Shown one piece after another: positions 22,880 to 35,680 of a stretch of DNA of 64,000 nt. The stretch covers positions 151,821,962 to 151,885,961 of the forward strand of contig NC_061512.1 of NCBI RefSeq assembly GCF_022539505.1, read 5' to 3'. A program made the translations under genes and the position numbers. The notes below the pieces were generated by a model. That model was given only the letters and a program-made list of their open reading frames with translations, was not told the DNA's origin and made no database searches. Source of the DNA: Lolium rigidum (taxonomy: Eukaryota; Streptophyta; Magnoliopsida; Poales; Poaceae). Position 1 is the stretch's first letter. Each line of letters opens with the position of its first letter.

Positions 22880-25800
22880 ATGGCGGAATCATCCAACGCC
22901 AACGCCATGGTCTCCGGTCTGAAGGTAATCCTCAACAGCCTCTTCGTCATGCGAATTATTGTTAGGAGTAAACAGCAACGCCTGAATTAATGCCCTATTT
23001 CATTATCAATTCTAGGTTTCAGACATCCTGCTGCCGCATCCTTCTCTCCCAAACTCTATGTGTCTTGGCCCCCGTTCTTCCGAGAGTCCCGCTCACCTAA
23101 TCTCATGCGAGGCCAATAGGATCCCCTTCGTGAATCAGAATTTAGATCTGACTTCCTGGGCCGACTGCCTACGAGCCTGGCCTAATCCTCCCGAAGGTTG
23201 GGTGGCATGGTACAGTAGAGTGTCTAAAACACACTATGCTACCTGGGACTCGATAGGGATAGCCGACGCCTTATCGTTATCACTGTCTCCTCTCGAAAAG
23301 AACGAGAACATCTTGAAAACCATCGGCTACTTTTGGTCTGATGCCCTAAACTGCTTCATGTTCGGCCATGGCCCCATGACACCAACTCTGCTGGACGTGG
23401 TCATGATCACAGGCCTAGACATTTCATCCCACAGCCCTTCTGCCTTTAAATTGCCAAAGGTCCCTTTCACCCTTTCTTCCAAAATAGAGTGCACAAGCTG
23501 GGGTGCCTACCTCAGGCGTTATATGAAAACCAAAGGCCCTGTGACAGAAAGAGAGCACACGGCTTTCTTGAACTTTTGGTTGGAGCACTTCATATTTTGT
23601 GGTCCTTCACTCGCCCCAACCAAGAACTACCTTTCCCTGGCCTATGAACTCGCCAAAGGTACTCATCTTGGCCTTGGAAAACTGCTCCTTGGAGAAGTCT
23701 ATCGATCTCTTCAACTAATGTCTGTCAAACTGTTCTCCCAAAGGACAGTCAAAACAGGAGGCCCCTGGTGGTTTATTTAGTTATGGGCTCAATTGTACTT
23801 TCAAAATCAGATCCCAAATTTCCCACCTTTGGCCACCTGCACCTTCCCGGATGCAAATGGGAAGGAAATCCGATGTACTAGCTATGGCCAAGCTCTGTAC
23901 AGTCTCCTGTGCAAAGAGCTGATCTCCAAGGAAGCAGCAGAGTGGTTCAAGATTTTCTTCCAAGGCTTGGACAACCCCTTGTTCTTTCCCTATAGTGAAT
24001 CGGAAATCTTTGAGAACCCAGTCTCCTTCCGATTAGATAGTCTTGCCGATGACGCCAGCACCCGAACACTCGTACTCCATCATGATCCGTCCTTGCTTTC
24101 TCCCAGTTGGCATGAGTACCTCAAACAGGATCATAAAGCCTGGCTACGAGTCTTACCAACCGGTGGTAGTAGCCCGGCGGCTTGGCCTCGGGCAAGTGCC
24201 CCCACACTTCTTTCTCCACCACCTGACAGCAAGCAGGGCTGAATTGCCCGACATTATTACTGGCCAAAGGTGTTATACCTTCTTCGACGCTCTGGCCATT
24301 CCAATTCCTCATAACCTTCGTTTTACCACTACTACTGATGGCTTCGAGACCTGGTGGTCGATGTGGAAGACCCACGCCTTCAGAAGAGCTCTAGGACCGT
24401 TGCTGAAGCAACTTGATGCTGAATATGACGTCCCTGCACACCAGGTACCATTACATATAAATTACTTGCAATGGCTCATGATGATTGTCTGTAACCTGAT
24501 TTTATTCCTTGGCAGCAACAGGATGGCCCAGAGCCCACACAAGCCGACGGTTCCCCATTCGAGTTCCTTCCACCAGCCCCGGTAGTTCTCTTCTATCAGG
24601 GCTCGCCGCCCTTGAAAAAGGTCATAATGCAGAGCCAGCCGATTTCACCGAAATCGGCTCCCAAGAGTAAAGCATCCTCCGGGTCAGTTGCTGTAGGATA
24701 ACGTAGCATAGAAAACAAAAAATTTCCTACCGCGAACACGCAATCCAAGCCAAGATGCAATCTAGAAGACGGTAGCAACGAGGGGTATCGAGTCTCACCC
24801 TTGAAGAGATTCCAAAGCCTACAAGATGAGGCTCTTGTTGCTGCGGTAGATGTTCACTTGCCGCTTGCAAAAGCGCGTAGAAGATCTTGATCACGATCGG
24901 TTCCGGCGCCACGAACGGGCGGCACCTCCGTACTCGGTCACACGTTCGGTTGTTGATGAAGACGACGTCCACCTCCCCGTTCCGGCGGGCAGCGGAAGTA
25001 GTAGCTCCTCTTGAATCCGACAAGACAACGGCGTGGTGTCGGTGGTGGTGGAGAAGTCCGGCGGACACCCCCGAGCCTCGAACTCGTGCAGATCGGACGG
25101 CGAGGAAGGTGGCTGCCGGGAAGACCCCCGAAGCGCAGTGCTCCCGCCCAAGAAAGCTTGCACGTAAGTTGATTCGTGTCTTGACCGAACACATTTGCCT
25201 TCCCAACCTTTGTAACATGGTTGTACCTCTTCTTTCGACTTCCCTTCGAAGAAAACTCCAAGTGAGGAGCACAGTCCAGTCCAAGGGACTCCTCCCGGGC
25301 GACACAGAGAGATCGACTCACACGAGGAGCGTACGGACTCGCCAACGTTGGCTTCTAGGAAAAGGTCGACTCCCGAGCCTCGCCGACCTTCAAGCTCCGA
25401 TCAAAACGGGGTCACGCATGAAGCGTCGATGCGTCAAAAGGGCTCGCAAAGGCCCACGAGTCTCCTCGCCGAGCCGGGAAGTTTCAAATGTAATTACCTC
25501 AACGGCTCATATTCCACACCGTCCCGTTGCTAATTGGATTGGCTCACCATTTCCTTTGCAGACTAATGGGACCTCTAGCGGGGACGTTGAAGAGGTACCG
25601 ATGCCATCTGCCACACTCGGCCTAACCAACTCGCCGAGCGTGGCTGACCAAGTGGCTAACCTGGCCCAGTCCACCGCAAAGCCGATCGTCACAACATCGG
25701 CTGCCCTTCCTTCTTTGGGAGAGGTACGCTCCACTCTCTCGGGCCTACCCTTTTCCTTTGTTGCATGCTCATACGCTCTTGTTCGTCCGTCGGGGTTGTG

Positions 25801-26480
25801 ATCCTTCAAGCTTGCCGACGTTCGATCCCGACTCCATCGAGCCAGCCTACTTCCAAAGCGGGTGAAGAGCCAAGCCCTAGCGCGGTCCATGGCCCGCTCC
25901 AGACGTCTCAAGGTTTTGCTCTCCTCCTCGGTCGAAACCACTGGTCGAAAACCCCGAGGCAATCAAAGGCATCCTCGAAGACATCCAGCCCCATCTCCCG
26001 GTGAGCGCTGCAGGGTTAAGCTTTGGCCGGCTGTGACTTTGTCGGTTTTCGGAGTCAAGGGTGCGATCGGCTCGTCAAAGAATTACTCTTCGCCGCGCCC
26101 GGCTCCCGTTGAGAGCCGATATTGCGAGACAAATGTCAACGGCTCAACGAGAAGAAGGCAGCTTTAGACGCCAAAACCGACACTTCTACCCATAGTGTCG
26201 AACTCGAGACCTTGCGCAAGGAGCTCGGAGGACCTTGAAAAGAGGGTCGGGAGACCAAACAACTTATCCAAGACAAGGAAACCCTCATTGCTCGCTCTCA
26301 AGAGGAAGCAAAGGCCTCTCACAGCCGATCTCGAAGACCGATCTGGGCTGAAGTTCGTGCCTCTAGGCGAGTCAGCTGGTGATGGGGAGAGGACGAGGAC
26401 GACGAGGCTGAGATCGCCGAGGTGGATCGAATCCGTGCCGATGCCCTTCACGCCCTCGACGCTTTTCTTCGGTAGAGCCT
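22880..26480 (+). pseudogene. Plant mobile domain (aminotransferase-like) protein gene, broken
   Basis: This spliced gene lies antisense inside Gypsy element E. Exon 1 (22880-22924) joins exon 2 (from 23016) through a clean phase-0 GT-AG intron. Exon 2 encodes a plant mobile domain (PMD, PF10536 type) with the conserved FMFGHGPMTPTLLDVVMITG segment. The frame is broken by a TAG at 23778, probably a former Gln, and by a frameshift near 24115. It then continues with FFDALAIPIPHNL and WWSMWKTHAFRRALGPLLKQ. A further intron (about 24444-24515) leads to a Pro/Ser/Lys-rich region, interrupted at 24692 by a BARE-type LTR fragment. Remnants continue from about 25065 through 25560-25730 to a coiled-coil C-terminus near 26200-26480 (LIQDKETLIA, IRADALHALDAFL). 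PMD proteins are known both as host (MAIN/MAIL) and as transposon-carried genes; here the setting is the element. Confidence 0.8.
24692..25064 (-). mobile_element. Truncated BARE1/Angela-type LTR end
   Basis: On the minus strand this matches the last ~370 bp of the complete LTR at 45826-47608, up to and including the terminal ACGTTATCCTACA (at 24692). The match stops at about 25064, within the CGCCGGAG region, so the LTR start is missing. It splits the plant-mobile-domain gene. No clean TSD is visible, so a deletion accompanied or followed the insertion. Confidence 0.8.
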
Positions 26481-26559
26481 CTTTGTGCAAAGCTGATCGA
26501 CATGTACTTGCTTGCAACTTGTCTAAGGAGTCAGATGGCTCGTGCATCGTCGCTGTCGG

Positions 26560-27430
26560 ACGTTCTCAATCACTGCTATGACGTCTTTCTTTACGTGTAC
26601 GGTCGATCTTTTCCTATCGGCCACCAATATTTCTCCGCACATGTATCGCACATATTCACTCGACTAGGTGCCCCCTGAGCCGATTCTCGCAGTAACCGCC
26701 GATATCGGCTCTATGGTTAGCCAAGGCACTATGATGTGAACGTCGGCTCCGTTAGGACCAATGTCGACTTCTTCCACGGCTCATCAGCCGACGTAAACCC
26801 GCTGCCCATTAGATCGACGTTGAACACGGTGCCGTAACGTATGGCTGAGGGATCATCTTGGCCGATTTCTGGGATCGGCCTCCATGTTGATTAGAATCGC
26901 TCAAGGAAGGTTTCTCACAGATCTTTGGGGCCAATTCCCGATCGGCATTACCTCGTTTGCCCGTACATAGTGTCGGAGCCGATCGCGTGGAACGGCTTCT
27001 TCCTTGTACTTCGCTATGAGAGCAGCTGCCCTCATCTCCGTCCTTACCAGGTGGTGCCCGAGCCCTATCATGTTGATGTTGAACGAGAATCTTGGCTGGC
27101 ACCCTCCCTGGTAAGTGCACTCCACACCATGTTAACGGCGGGGAAGGGGTGTGTGTCGGCCGCCGTGGCGTGCTGGCTGAAAATTAGACGCCCTTGTTCT
27201 ATCGCCATTTGGACCTGCTGACGCCACACCCGCCGGTCGTTGGTGGCGTGGGGTGAACGTGTTATGCCATTTGCGGTATGGCTTTCCGTTCAGCTCCTCG
27301 CACCGTGGGGATCTTGTGGCCTTCGGGTAACTTTAGTCGCTTCTCCTTGAGTAAGAGGTCGAAAATTTGCTCAGCTTTGGTCACGTCGAAGTCAAACCCT
27401 TTGGAGGACCTTGTGGCTTAACCCATTTAC
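26560..27430 (-). pseudogene. Gag C-terminal region of element E, degenerate
   Basis: On the minus strand the interior of E starts at the gap with a gag-type sequence: TKAEQIFDLLLKEKRLKLPE followed, after a frameshift, by remnants of the KWHNTFTH.TND zinc-like box and RRVWRQQVQMAIEQGRLIF. Further on, FSFNINMIGLGHH is visible in another frame. This box arrangement is typical of Tat/RIRE2-type grass Gypsy gags. Multiple frameshifts and stops make it non-functional. Protease, RT and integrase are not found between here and the antisense PMD gene, so E has lost or never had pol. Confidence 0.7.
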
Positions 27431-27530
27431 NNNNNNNNNNNNNNNNNNNNNNNNNNNNNNNNNNNNNNNNNNNNNNNNNNNNNNNNNNNNNNNNNNNNNN
27501 NNNNNNNNNNNNNNNNNNNNNNNNNNNNNN
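27431..27530. other. Assembly gap (100 N)
   Basis: A run of 100 N, the conventional length for a gap of unknown size. The left contig ends inside the gag of element E. The right contig starts within one base of an LTR start. Confidence 0.99.
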
Positions 27531-29133
27531 CGATACGTCTCCGACGTATCGATAATTTCTTATGTTCCATGCCACATTATTGATGATATCTACATGTTTT
27601 ATGCACACTTTATGTCATATTCGTGCATTTTACGGAACTAACCTATTAACAAGATGCCGAAGAGCCGATTCTGTCGTTTTACTGCTGTTTTTGGTTTCAG
27701 AAATCCTAGTAACGAAATATTCTCGGAATTGGACGAAATCAACGCCCAGGGTCCTATTTTGCCACGAAGCTTCCAGAAGACCGAAGGAGAGTCGAAGTGG
27801 GGCCACGAGGTGGCGACACACCAGGGCGGCGCGGCCCAGGCCCTGGCCGCACCGGCCTGTGGTGTGGGCCCCTCGTGCCGCCTCTTTACATGCCCTTCCG
27901 CCTACTTAAAGCCTCCATCGCGAAACCCCCAGTACCGAGAGCCACGATACGGAAAACCTTACTGAGACGCCGCCGCCGCCAATCCCATCTCGGGGGATTC
28001 TGGAGATCTCCTCCGGCACCTCGCCGGAGAGGGGATTCATCTCCCGGAGGACTCTTCACCGCCATGGTCGCCTCCGGAGTGATGAGTGAGTAGTTCACCC
28101 CTGGACTATGGGTCCATAGCAGTAGCTAGATGGTTGTCTTCTCCTCATTGTGCTTCATTGTTGGATCTTGTGAGCTGCCTAACATGATCAAGATCATCTA
28201 TCCGTAATACTATATGTTGTGTTTGTCGGGATCCGATGGATAGAGAATACTATGTTATGTTAATTATCAAGTTATTACCTATGTGTTGTTTATGATCTTG
28301 CATGCTCTCCGTTATTAGTAGAGGCTCCGGCCAAGTTTTTGCTCTTAACTCCAAGAGGGAGTATTTATGCTCGATAGTGGGTTCATGCCTCCATTAAATC
28401 GCGGGACGGTGACGAGAAAGTTCTAAGGTTGTGGATGTGCTTGTTGCCACTAGGGATAAAACATTGATGCTATGTCTAAGGATGTAGTTATTGATTACAT
28501 TACGCACCATACTTAATGCAATTTTCCGTTGTTTTGCAACTTAATGCCGGAAGGGGTTCGGATGATAACCTGAAGGTGGACTTTTTAGGCATAGATGCAT
28601 GCTGGATGTCGGTCTATGTACTTTGTCGTAATGCCCAATTAAATCTCACTATATTTATCATGACATGTATGTGCATTGTTATGCCCTCTCTATTTGTCAA
28701 TTGCCCGACTGTAATTCGTTCACCCAACATGCTTTTATCTTATGGGAGAGACACCTCTAGTGAACTGTGGACCTCGGTCCATTCTTTTATACTGAAATAC
28801 AAATCTGCTGCAATACTTGTTCTTTACTGTTTTCTTGCAAACAATCATCTTCCACACAATACGGTTAATCCTTTGTTACAGCAAACCGGTGAGATTGACA
28901 ACCTCACTGTTTCGTTGGGGCAAAGTACTTTGGTTGTGTTATGCAGGTTCCACGTTGGCGCCGAAATCTCTGGTGTTGCGCCGCACTACATCCCGCCGCC
29001 ATCAACCTTCAACGTGCTTCTTGACTCCTACTGGTTCGATTAACCCTTGGTTTCTTACTGAGGGAAACTTGCCGCTGTACGCATCACACCTTCCTCTTGG
29101 GGTTCCCAACGGACGTGTCAGCTACACGCATCA
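27531..29133 (+). mobile_element. 5' LTR of Athila-like Gypsy A
   Basis: A 1,603-bp LTR begins at the contig edge (CGATACGTCTCC, first base substituted for T) and ends TACACGCATCA. It pairs with the 1,600-bp 3' LTR at 34081-35680. The two differ at several places, for example near 27665-27685 against 34210-34230, so the element is not brand new. It is the same family as A'. Confidence 0.85.
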
Positions 29134-29143
29134 AGCAAATTTC

Positions 29144-29161
29144 TGGCACCGTTGCCGGGGA
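29144..29161 (+). promoter_or_regulatory. Primer binding site of A (tRNA-Asp type)
   Basis: TGGCACCGTTGCCGGGGA lies 10 bases after the 5' LTR. It has one mismatch to the exact tRNA-Asp complement seen in A'. Confidence 0.75.
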
Positions 29162-29377
29162 GATCAAGACACGCTGCAAGGGGAGTCTCCACTTCCCAAT
29201 CTCTTTACTTTGTTTTTGTCTTGCTTGACTACTTTGTTTGCTGCATTATATCAAAACACAAAAAAATTAGTTGCTAGCTTTACTTTATTTACTATCTTGT
29301 TTGCTATATCAAAAATACAAAAAAAATTAGTTACTTGCATTTATTTTATCTAGTTTGCTTTATTTACTACTGCTAAA

Positions 29378-31490
29378 ATGGCCACCCCTGAAAACACTAA
29401 GTTGTGTGACTTCACAACCACAAATAATAATGATTTCCTATGCACACCTATTGCTCCACCTGCTATAACAGCGGAATTCTTTGAAATTAAACCTGCTTTA
29501 CTGAATCTTGTTATGCGAGAGCAATTTTCAGGTGTTAGTTACGATGATGCTTGCTGCCCATCTTAATAATTTTGTTGAACTATGTGAAATGCAAAAGTAT
29601 AAGGATGTAGATGGTGACATTATAAAATTAAAATTGTTTCCTTTCTCATTAAGAGCAAGAGCTAAAGATTGGTTGCTATCTCTGCCTAAGAATAGTATTG
29701 ATTCATGGACTAAATGCAAGGATGCTTTTATTGGTAGATATTATCCCCCTGCTAAAATTATATCTTTGAGGAGTAGTATAATGAATTTTAAACAATTGGA
29801 TAGTGAGCATGTTGCACAAGCTTGGGAAAGAATGAAATCTTTGGTTAAAAATTGCCCAACCCATGGACTGACTACTTGGATGATCATCCAAACCTTCTAT
29901 GCAGGACTAAATTTTTCTTCGCGGAATTTATTGGATTCAGCTGCTGGAGGTACCTTTATGTCCATCACTCTTGGTGAAGCAACAAAGCTCCTTGATAATA
30001 TGATGGTTAATTACTCTGAATGGCACACGGAAAGAGCTCCACAAGGTAAGAAGGTAAATTACGTTGAAGAATCCTCTTCCTTGAATGATAAGATTGATGC
30101 TATTATGTCTATGCTTGTGAATGATAGGACTAATGTTGATCCTAATAATGTTCCGTTAGCTTCATTGGTTGCCCAAGAAGAACATGTTGATGTAAACTTC
30201 ATTAAAAATAATAATTTCAACAACAATGCTTATCGGAACAATTCTAGTAATAACTATAGGCCATATCCTTATAATAATGGTAACGGTTATGCTAATTCTT
30301 ATGGGAATTATTACAATAATAATAGGAACACACCCCCTGGACTTGAAGCTATGCTTAAAGAATTTATTAGTACACAAACTGCCTTTAACAAATCTGTTGA
30401 GGAAAAGCTCAATAAAATTGATATTCTCGCTTCTAAGGTTGATAGTCTTGCCTCTGATGTTGATCTTTTGAAATCGAAAGTTATGCCTAATAAGGATATT
30501 GAAAATAAAATGTTACTACAGCAAATGCCATCCAAGTTAGAATTAATGAGAATATAAGATTAATGGCTGAACTGCGTGCTAGGTGGGATAGAGAAGAAAA
30601 TGAAAAACTAGCTAAAGAGAAAAATGTAGCTAAAGTTTGGACTATTACCACCACTAGCAATGCTAATGATTCACATGTTGCTGCACCTCCTACTATTAAT
30701 GGTAAAATAATTGGTGTTGGCAATGCTTCTACTCCTAGTGCAAAGCGCGCAAAATTACCCAAGCTGCTAAAGCTGCTGAAACTGCTGTGATAAAACTGCT
30801 GAAATTTTTTCCAACCTTGGGGATGATAATCCCATTGCTTTAGATTGTAATGATTTAGATTTTGATGATTGCCACATCTCTGAAGTTATAAAGTTCTTAC
30901 AAAAACTTGCTAAGAGTCCCAATGCTGGCGCTGTAAATTTGGCTTTCACAAAACATATTACAAATGCTCTCATAAAAGCTAGAGAAGAGAAACTAAAACT
31001 TGAAACTTCTATTCCCAGAAAGCTAGAGGATGGTTGGGAGCCCATCATTAAAATGAGGGTCAATGATTTTGATTGTAATGCTTTATGTGATCTTGGTGCA
31101 AGTATTTCTGTTATGCCTAAGAAAGTCTATGATATGCTTGACTTGCCACCATTGAAAAATTGTTATTTGGATGTTAATCTCGCTGATAATGCTAAAAAGA
31201 AACCTTTGGGGAAATTTGATAATGTTCATATTATGTTTAACAATAACCTTCTCCCCGTTGATTTTGTTGTCTTGGATATTGAATGCAATGCATCTTGCCC
31301 CATTATATTGGGAAGACCTTTTCTTCGAACTGTTGGTGCTACTATTGATATGAAGGAAGGTAATATTAAATATCAATTTCCTCTCAAGAAAGGTATGGAA
31401 CACTTCCCTAGAAAGAGAATGAAGTTACCTTATGATTCTATTATTAGAACAAATTATGATGTTGATGCTTCATCTCTCGATAATACTTGA
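29378..31490 (+). pseudogene. Element A gag-protease region, frameshifted
   Basis: The region begins MATPENTKLCDFTTTNNND and runs through three frames. A frameshift near 29560 leads into a retrotransposon gag core (KLKLFPFSLRARAKDWLLSL, FAWERMKSL-type region, an Asn/Tyr-rich linker at about 30200-30330, then a coiled-coil-like stretch). A second shift near 30540 leads to the MAELRARWDREENEKLAK segment. A third near 30790 leads to an aspartic protease domain with CDLGASISVMPKKVYDML (catalytic DLGAS at 31089-31103) and the flap-side IILGRPFLRT motif. The Athila-type DLGAS active site is normal for this clade. No RT, RNase H or integrase follows, so A is a non-autonomous element. The frameshifts make it inactive. 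Confidence 0.85.
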
Positions 31491-34080
31491 TATACACTTT
31501 ACTGCGCCTAGCTGAAAGGCGTTAAAGAAAAGCGCTTATGGGAGACAACCCATGTTTTTACTACAGTATTTTTGTTTTATATTTGAGTCTTGGAAGTTGT
31601 TTACTACTGTAGCAACCTCTTCTTATCTTAGTTTTATTTTTTGTTGTGCCAAGTAAAGTCTTTGATAGTAAAGTAAATACTAGATTTGGATTACTACGCA
31701 GAAACAGATTTCTTTGCTGTAACGAATCTGGGTCTAATTCTCTGTAGGTAACTCAGAAAATTAAGCCAATTTACGTGAGTGATCCTCAGATATGTACGCA
31801 ACTTTCATTCAATTTGGGAATTTTCATTTGAGCAAGTCTGGTGCCTCAATAAAATCCATCTTTACGGACTGTTCTGTTTTGACAGATTCTGCCTTTTATT
31901 TCGCATTGCCTCTTTTGCTATGTTGGATGAATTTCTTTGATCCATTAATGTCCAGTAGCTTTATGCAATGTCCAGAAGTGTTAAGAATGATTGTGTCACC
32001 TCTGAACATGTTAATTTTTATTGTCCACTAACCCTCTAATGAGTTGTTTCGAGTTTGGTGTGGAGGAAGTTTTCAAGGATCAAGAGAGGATTATGATACA
32101 ATATGATCAAGGAGAGTGAAAGCTCTAAGCTTGGGGATGCCCCGGTGGTTCACCCCTGCATATTCTAAGAAGACTCAAGTGTCTAAGCTTGGGGATGCCC
32201 AAGGCATCCCCTTCTTCATCGACAACATTATCAGGTTCCTCCCCTGAAACTATATTTTTATTCCGTCACATCTTATGTGCTTTGCTTGGAGCGTCGGTTT
32301 GTTTTTGTTTTTTGTTTTGTTTGAATAAAATGGATCCTAGCATTCACTGTATGGGAGAGAGACACGCTCCGCTGTTGCATATGGACAAGTATGTCCTTAG
32401 GCTTTACTCATAGTATTCATGGCGAAGTTTCTTCTTCGTTAAATTGTTATATGGTTGGAATTAGAAAATGCTACATGTAGTAATTCTAAAATGTCTTGGA
32501 TAATTTGATACTTGGCAATTGTTGTGCTCATGTTTAAGCTCTTGCATCATATACTTTGCACCCATTAATGAAGAAACACTTAGAGCTTGCTAATTTGGTT
32601 TGCATATTTGGTTTCTCTAGAGTCTAGATAACATCTAGTATTGAGTTTTGAACAACAAGGAAGACGGTGTAGAGTCTTATAATGTTTACAATATGTCTTT
32701 TATGTGAGTTTTGCTGCACCGTTCATCCTTGTGTTTGTTTCAAATAACCTTGCTAGCCTAAACCTTGTATCGAGAGGGAATACTTCTCATGCATCCAAAA
32801 TCCTTGAGCCAACCACTATGCCATTTGTGTCCACCATACCTACCTACTACATGGTATTTCTCCGCCATTCCAAAGTAAATTTCTTGAGTGCTACCTTTAA
32901 AATTCCATCATTCGCCTTTGCAATATATAGCTCATGGGACAAATAGCTTAAAAACAATTGTGGTATTGAATATGTACTTATGCACTTTATCTCTTATTAA
33001 GTTGCTTGTTGTGCGATAACCATGTTTACGGGGACGCCATCAACTATTCTTTGTTGAATATCATGTGAGTTGCTATGCATGTCCGTCTTGTCACGAAGTA
33101 AGAGAGATCTACCACTTTAATGGTTGGAGCATGCATATTGTTAGAGAAGAACATTGGGCCACTAACTAAAGCCATGATTCATGGTGGAAGTTTCAGTTTT
33201 GGACATATATCCTCAATCTCATATGAGAATAATAATTGTTGCCACATGCTTATGCATTTAAGAGGAGTCCATTATCTGTTGTCCATGTTGTCCGGGTATG
33301 GATGTCTAAGTTGAGAATAATCAAAAGCGAGAAATCCAAAATGCGAGCTTTCTCCTTAGACCTTTGTACAGGCGGCATGGAGGTACCCCATTGTGACACT
33401 TGGTTAAAACATGTGTATTGCGATGATCCGGTAGTCCAAACTAATTAGGACAAGGTGCGGGCACTATTAGTATACTATGCATGAGACTTGCAACTTGTAA
33501 GATATAATTTACATAACTCATATGCTTTATTACTACCGTTGACAAAATTGTTTCATGTTTTCAAAATAAAAGCTCTAGCACAAATATAGCAATCGATGCT
33601 TTCCTCTTTGAAGGACCTTTCTTTTTACTTTTATGTTGAGTCAGTTCACCTATTTCTCCCCACCTCAAGAAGCAAACACTTGTGTGAACTGTGCATTGAT
33701 TCCTACATACTTGCATATTGCACTTGTTATATTACTCTATGTTGACAATTATCCATGAGATACACATGTTATAAGTTGAAAGCAACCACTGAAACTTAAT
33801 CTTCCTTTGTGTTGCTTCAATACCTTTACTTTGATTTATTGCTTTATGAGTTAACTCTTATGCAAGACTTATTGATGCTAGTCTTGAAGTGCTATTCATG
33901 AAAAGTCTTTGCTTTATGATTCACTTGTTTACTCATGTCATTACCATTGTTTTGATCGCTGCATTCATTACATATGTTTACAAATAGTATGATCAAGGTT
34001 ATGATGGCATGTCACTTCAGAAATTATCTTTGTTATCGTTTTACTCGCTCGGGACGAGCAGAAACTAAGCTTGGGGATGC
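31491..34080 (+). mobile_element. Element A long 3' untranslated region
   Basis: About 2.6 kb of non-coding AT-rich sequence is collinear with the A' 3' UTR. It starts just after the DNT-stop of the protease frame with TGCGCCTAGCTGAAAGGCGT. It ends with the polypurine tract CTTGGGGATGC (34070-34080) directly before the 3' LTR. The tetranucleotide-rich phrase AAGCTTGGGGATGCCC recurs near 32127 and 32188. Confidence 0.8.
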
Positions 34081-35680
34081 TGATACGTCTCCGACGTATC
34101 GATAATTTCTTATGTTCCATGCCACATTATTGATGATATCTACATATTTTATGCACACTTTATGTCATATTCGTGCATTTTCTGGAACTAACCTATTAAC
34201 AAGATGCCGAAGAGCCAGATGCTGTTTTCTGCTGTTTTTGGTTTCAGAAATCCTAGTAACGAAATATTCTCGGAATTGGACGAAATCAACGCCCAGGGTC
34301 CTATTTTGCCACGAAGCTTCCAGAAGACCGAAGGAGAGTCGAAGTGGGGCCACGAGGTGGCGACACACCAGGGCGGCGCGGCCCGAGGCCCCGGCCGCGC
34401 CGGCCTGTGGTGTGGGCCCCTCGTGCCGCCTCTTTACCTGCCCTTCCGCCTACTTAAAGCCTCCGTCGCGAAACCCCCGGTGCCGAGAGCCACGATACGG
34501 AAAACCTTGCGAGACGCCGCCGCCGCCAATCCCATCTCGGGGGATTCCGGAGATCTCCTCCGGCACCCTGCCGGAGAGGGGATTCATCTCCCGGAGGACT
34601 CTTCACCGCCATGGTCGCCTCCGGAGTGATGAGTGAGTAGTTCACCCCTGGACTATGGGTCCATAGCAGTAGCTAGATGGTTTTCTTCTCCTCATTGTGC
34701 TTCATTGTTGGATCTTGTGAGCTGCCTAACATGATCAAGATCATCTATCCGTAATACTATATGTTGTGTTTGTCGGGATCCGATGGATAGAGAATACTAT
34801 GTTATGTTAATTATCAAGTTATTACCTATGTGTTGTTTATGATCTTGCATGCTCTCCGTTATTAGTAGAGGCTCTGGCCAAGTTTTTGCTCTTAACTCCA
34901 AGAGGGAGTATTTATGCTCGATAGTGGGTTCATGCCTCCATTAAATCTAGGACAGTGACAGAAAGTTCTAAGGTTGTGGATGTGCTATTGCCACTAGGGA
35001 TAAAACATTGATGCTATGTCTAAGGATGTAGTTATTGATTACATTACGCACCATACTTAATGCAATTGTCTGTTGTTTTGCAACTTAATACTGGAAGGGG
35101 TTCGGATGATAACTTGAAGGTGGACTTTTTAGGCATAGATGCATGCTTGGATGGCGGTCTATGTACTTTGTCGTAATGCCCAATTAAATCTCACTATATT
35201 TATCATGACATGTATGTGCATTGTTATGCCCTCTCTATTTGTCAATTGCCCGATCGTAATTCGTTCACCCAACATGCTTTTATCTTATGGGAGAGACACC
35301 TCTAGTGAACTGTGGACCCCGGTCCATTCTTTTATACTTGAAATACAAATCTGCTGCAATACTTGTTCTTTACTTGTTTTCTTGCAAACAATCATCTTCC
35401 ACACAATACGGTTAATCCTTTGTTACAGCAAGCCGGTGAGATTGACAACCTCCCTGTTTCGTTGGGGCAAAGTACTTTGGTTGTGTTGTGCAGGTTCCAC
35501 GTTGGCGCCGGAATCTCTGGTGTTGCGCCGCACTACATCCCGCCGCCATCAACCTTCAACGTGCTTCTTGACTCCTACTGGTTCGATTAAACCTTGGTTT
35601 CTTACTGAGGGAAACTTGCCGCTGTACGCATCACACCTTCCTCTTGGGGTTCCCAATGGACGTGTCAGCTACACGCATCA
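34081..35680 (+). mobile_element. 3' LTR of Athila-like Gypsy A
   Basis: A 1,600-bp LTR runs from TGATACGTCTCCGACG to TACACGCATCA. The next five bases, ACCGC (35681-35685), are the expected TSD; the partner would precede 27531 and is lost in the gap. The following sequence is the minus-strand gag of Copia element C, so A is inserted in C. Confidence 0.9.

Noticed and set aside
27367..27641. Frames spanning the N-run at 27431-27530 (and likewise 45614-45853).
   Set aside because: They cross unknown sequence and join unrelated contigs.
15855..35680. A large inverted repeat (A' minus, A plus) that could form a giant hairpin or source of small RNAs.
   Set aside because: The opposite orientation depends on the contig that three TSDs indicate is reversed. 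After correction A and A' are in the same orientation.
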